A DNA stretch of 64,000 nt from Limnoperna fortunei. Lineage: Eukaryota > Mollusca > Bivalvia > Mytilida > Modiolidae. The DNA lies in NCBI GenBank assembly GCA_944474755.1, contig OX104117.1:65401522-65465521 (forward strand), read 5' to 3'. Below the pieces are notes generated by a model. The model searched no databases. It saw only the letters and a list, made by a program, of their open reading frames with translations, and was not told the DNA's origin. Both the position numbers and the translations under genes were made by a program. Shown here one piece after another: positions 63,728 through 64,000 of the stretch; positions within the stretch are counted from its first letter, which is position 1; each line of letters opens with the position of its first letter.

Positions 63728-64000
63728 TTACTTAAACGAGCTCTTAAAATTGACAACTATTGAAAGATTTGAACTAAAATAAATGACAAAACTGACGATT
63801 TTAGTTTCTAACGGCTTCCTCGGTAGCAATCTTCCATCTTCTCTGGCTAATGAGACATATCTAAAGCAATACTTTAAATCTTTCTGCAGAGACAAACTGA
63901 TGAAGGAACCGTACGGGGAGCTCAACACGGTGACATATACCTCACATTTATAAACATTATTTTGAATTTGTCCATATGTTTCTTTAGGAAAGATATACAT
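63728..64000 (-). CDS. Open frame running off the right edge, possible exon of an unknown gene
   Basis: The minus-strand frame is open from the window edge for 90 codons, including CEVYVTVLSSPYGSFISLSL and YVSLAREDGRLLPRKPL, and then ends TAA after an AT-rich stretch. The first two thirds have a less AT-rich, protein-like composition. I do not recognise a family and see no decisive splice site, so it may be chance. Confidence 0.2.
   Translation of the reverse strand: MYIFPKETYGQIQNNVYKCEVYVTVLSSPYGSFISLSLQKDLKYCFRYVSLAREDGRLLPRKPLETKIVSFVIYFSSNLSIVVNFKSSFK

Overview
This is AT-rich animal nuclear DNA. It has GT-AG introns, tRNA-derived SINEs, non-LTR retrotransposons and many short tandem arrays. 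The SINE type, the dispersed repeats and the LINE with an esterase-type ORF1 suggest a bivalve mollusc, perhaps a mussel. That placement is inference from repeat style; nothing in the window proves it.

One host gene is clear. Seven plus-strand exons between 1 and 34264 join in phase to 423 codons plus a stop. They encode a C3HC4 RING finger, a transmembrane segment, a SAM domain and a hydrophobic C-terminal half, which is the architecture of BFAR (bifunctional apoptosis regulator, an ER-membrane E3 ubiquitin ligase). Only the extreme N-terminus lies outside the window. Intron 2 (6.0 kb) is mostly a 49-bp satellite made from the end of exon 2 including its splice donor. Intron 4 ends in an 86-bp array made from the start of exon 5 with its acceptor. 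Intron 5 is about 23.8 kb, holds most of the mobile elements, and ends in degenerate copies of the exon 6 acceptor.

Region by region: 1-9309 holds RING, transmembrane and SAM exons and the two exon-derived arrays. 9310-33083 is intron 5, with a hAT-like MITE, dispersed repeats, a 36-bp array (12830-15075), SINEs, a 2.9-kb element with three inverted termini (21125-24070), a 208-bp MITE and a 6.6-kb minus-strand LINE (about 25022-31620). 33084-34264 holds the last two exons. 34265-41400 is intergenic, with a SINE, a dispersed repeat and a 2.2-kb inverted repeat. 41405-52620 is a second, diverged copy (block B) of 12830-34300 (block A). It carries dead copies of the last two exons, an internal inversion, a G-run-ended element and a 239-bp hairpin. 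52620-64000 holds SINEs, two 5'-truncated LINE pieces and simple repeats, plus an open frame at the right edge that I cannot identify.

Block B works as a natural before-and-after comparison. Its empty sites show that the LINE, the 2.9-kb element, the 208-bp MITE and one SINE entered block A after the duplication, and it supports target-site duplications for several elements. The most unusual theme is that separate splice boundaries of a single gene have each been turned into tandem repeats.
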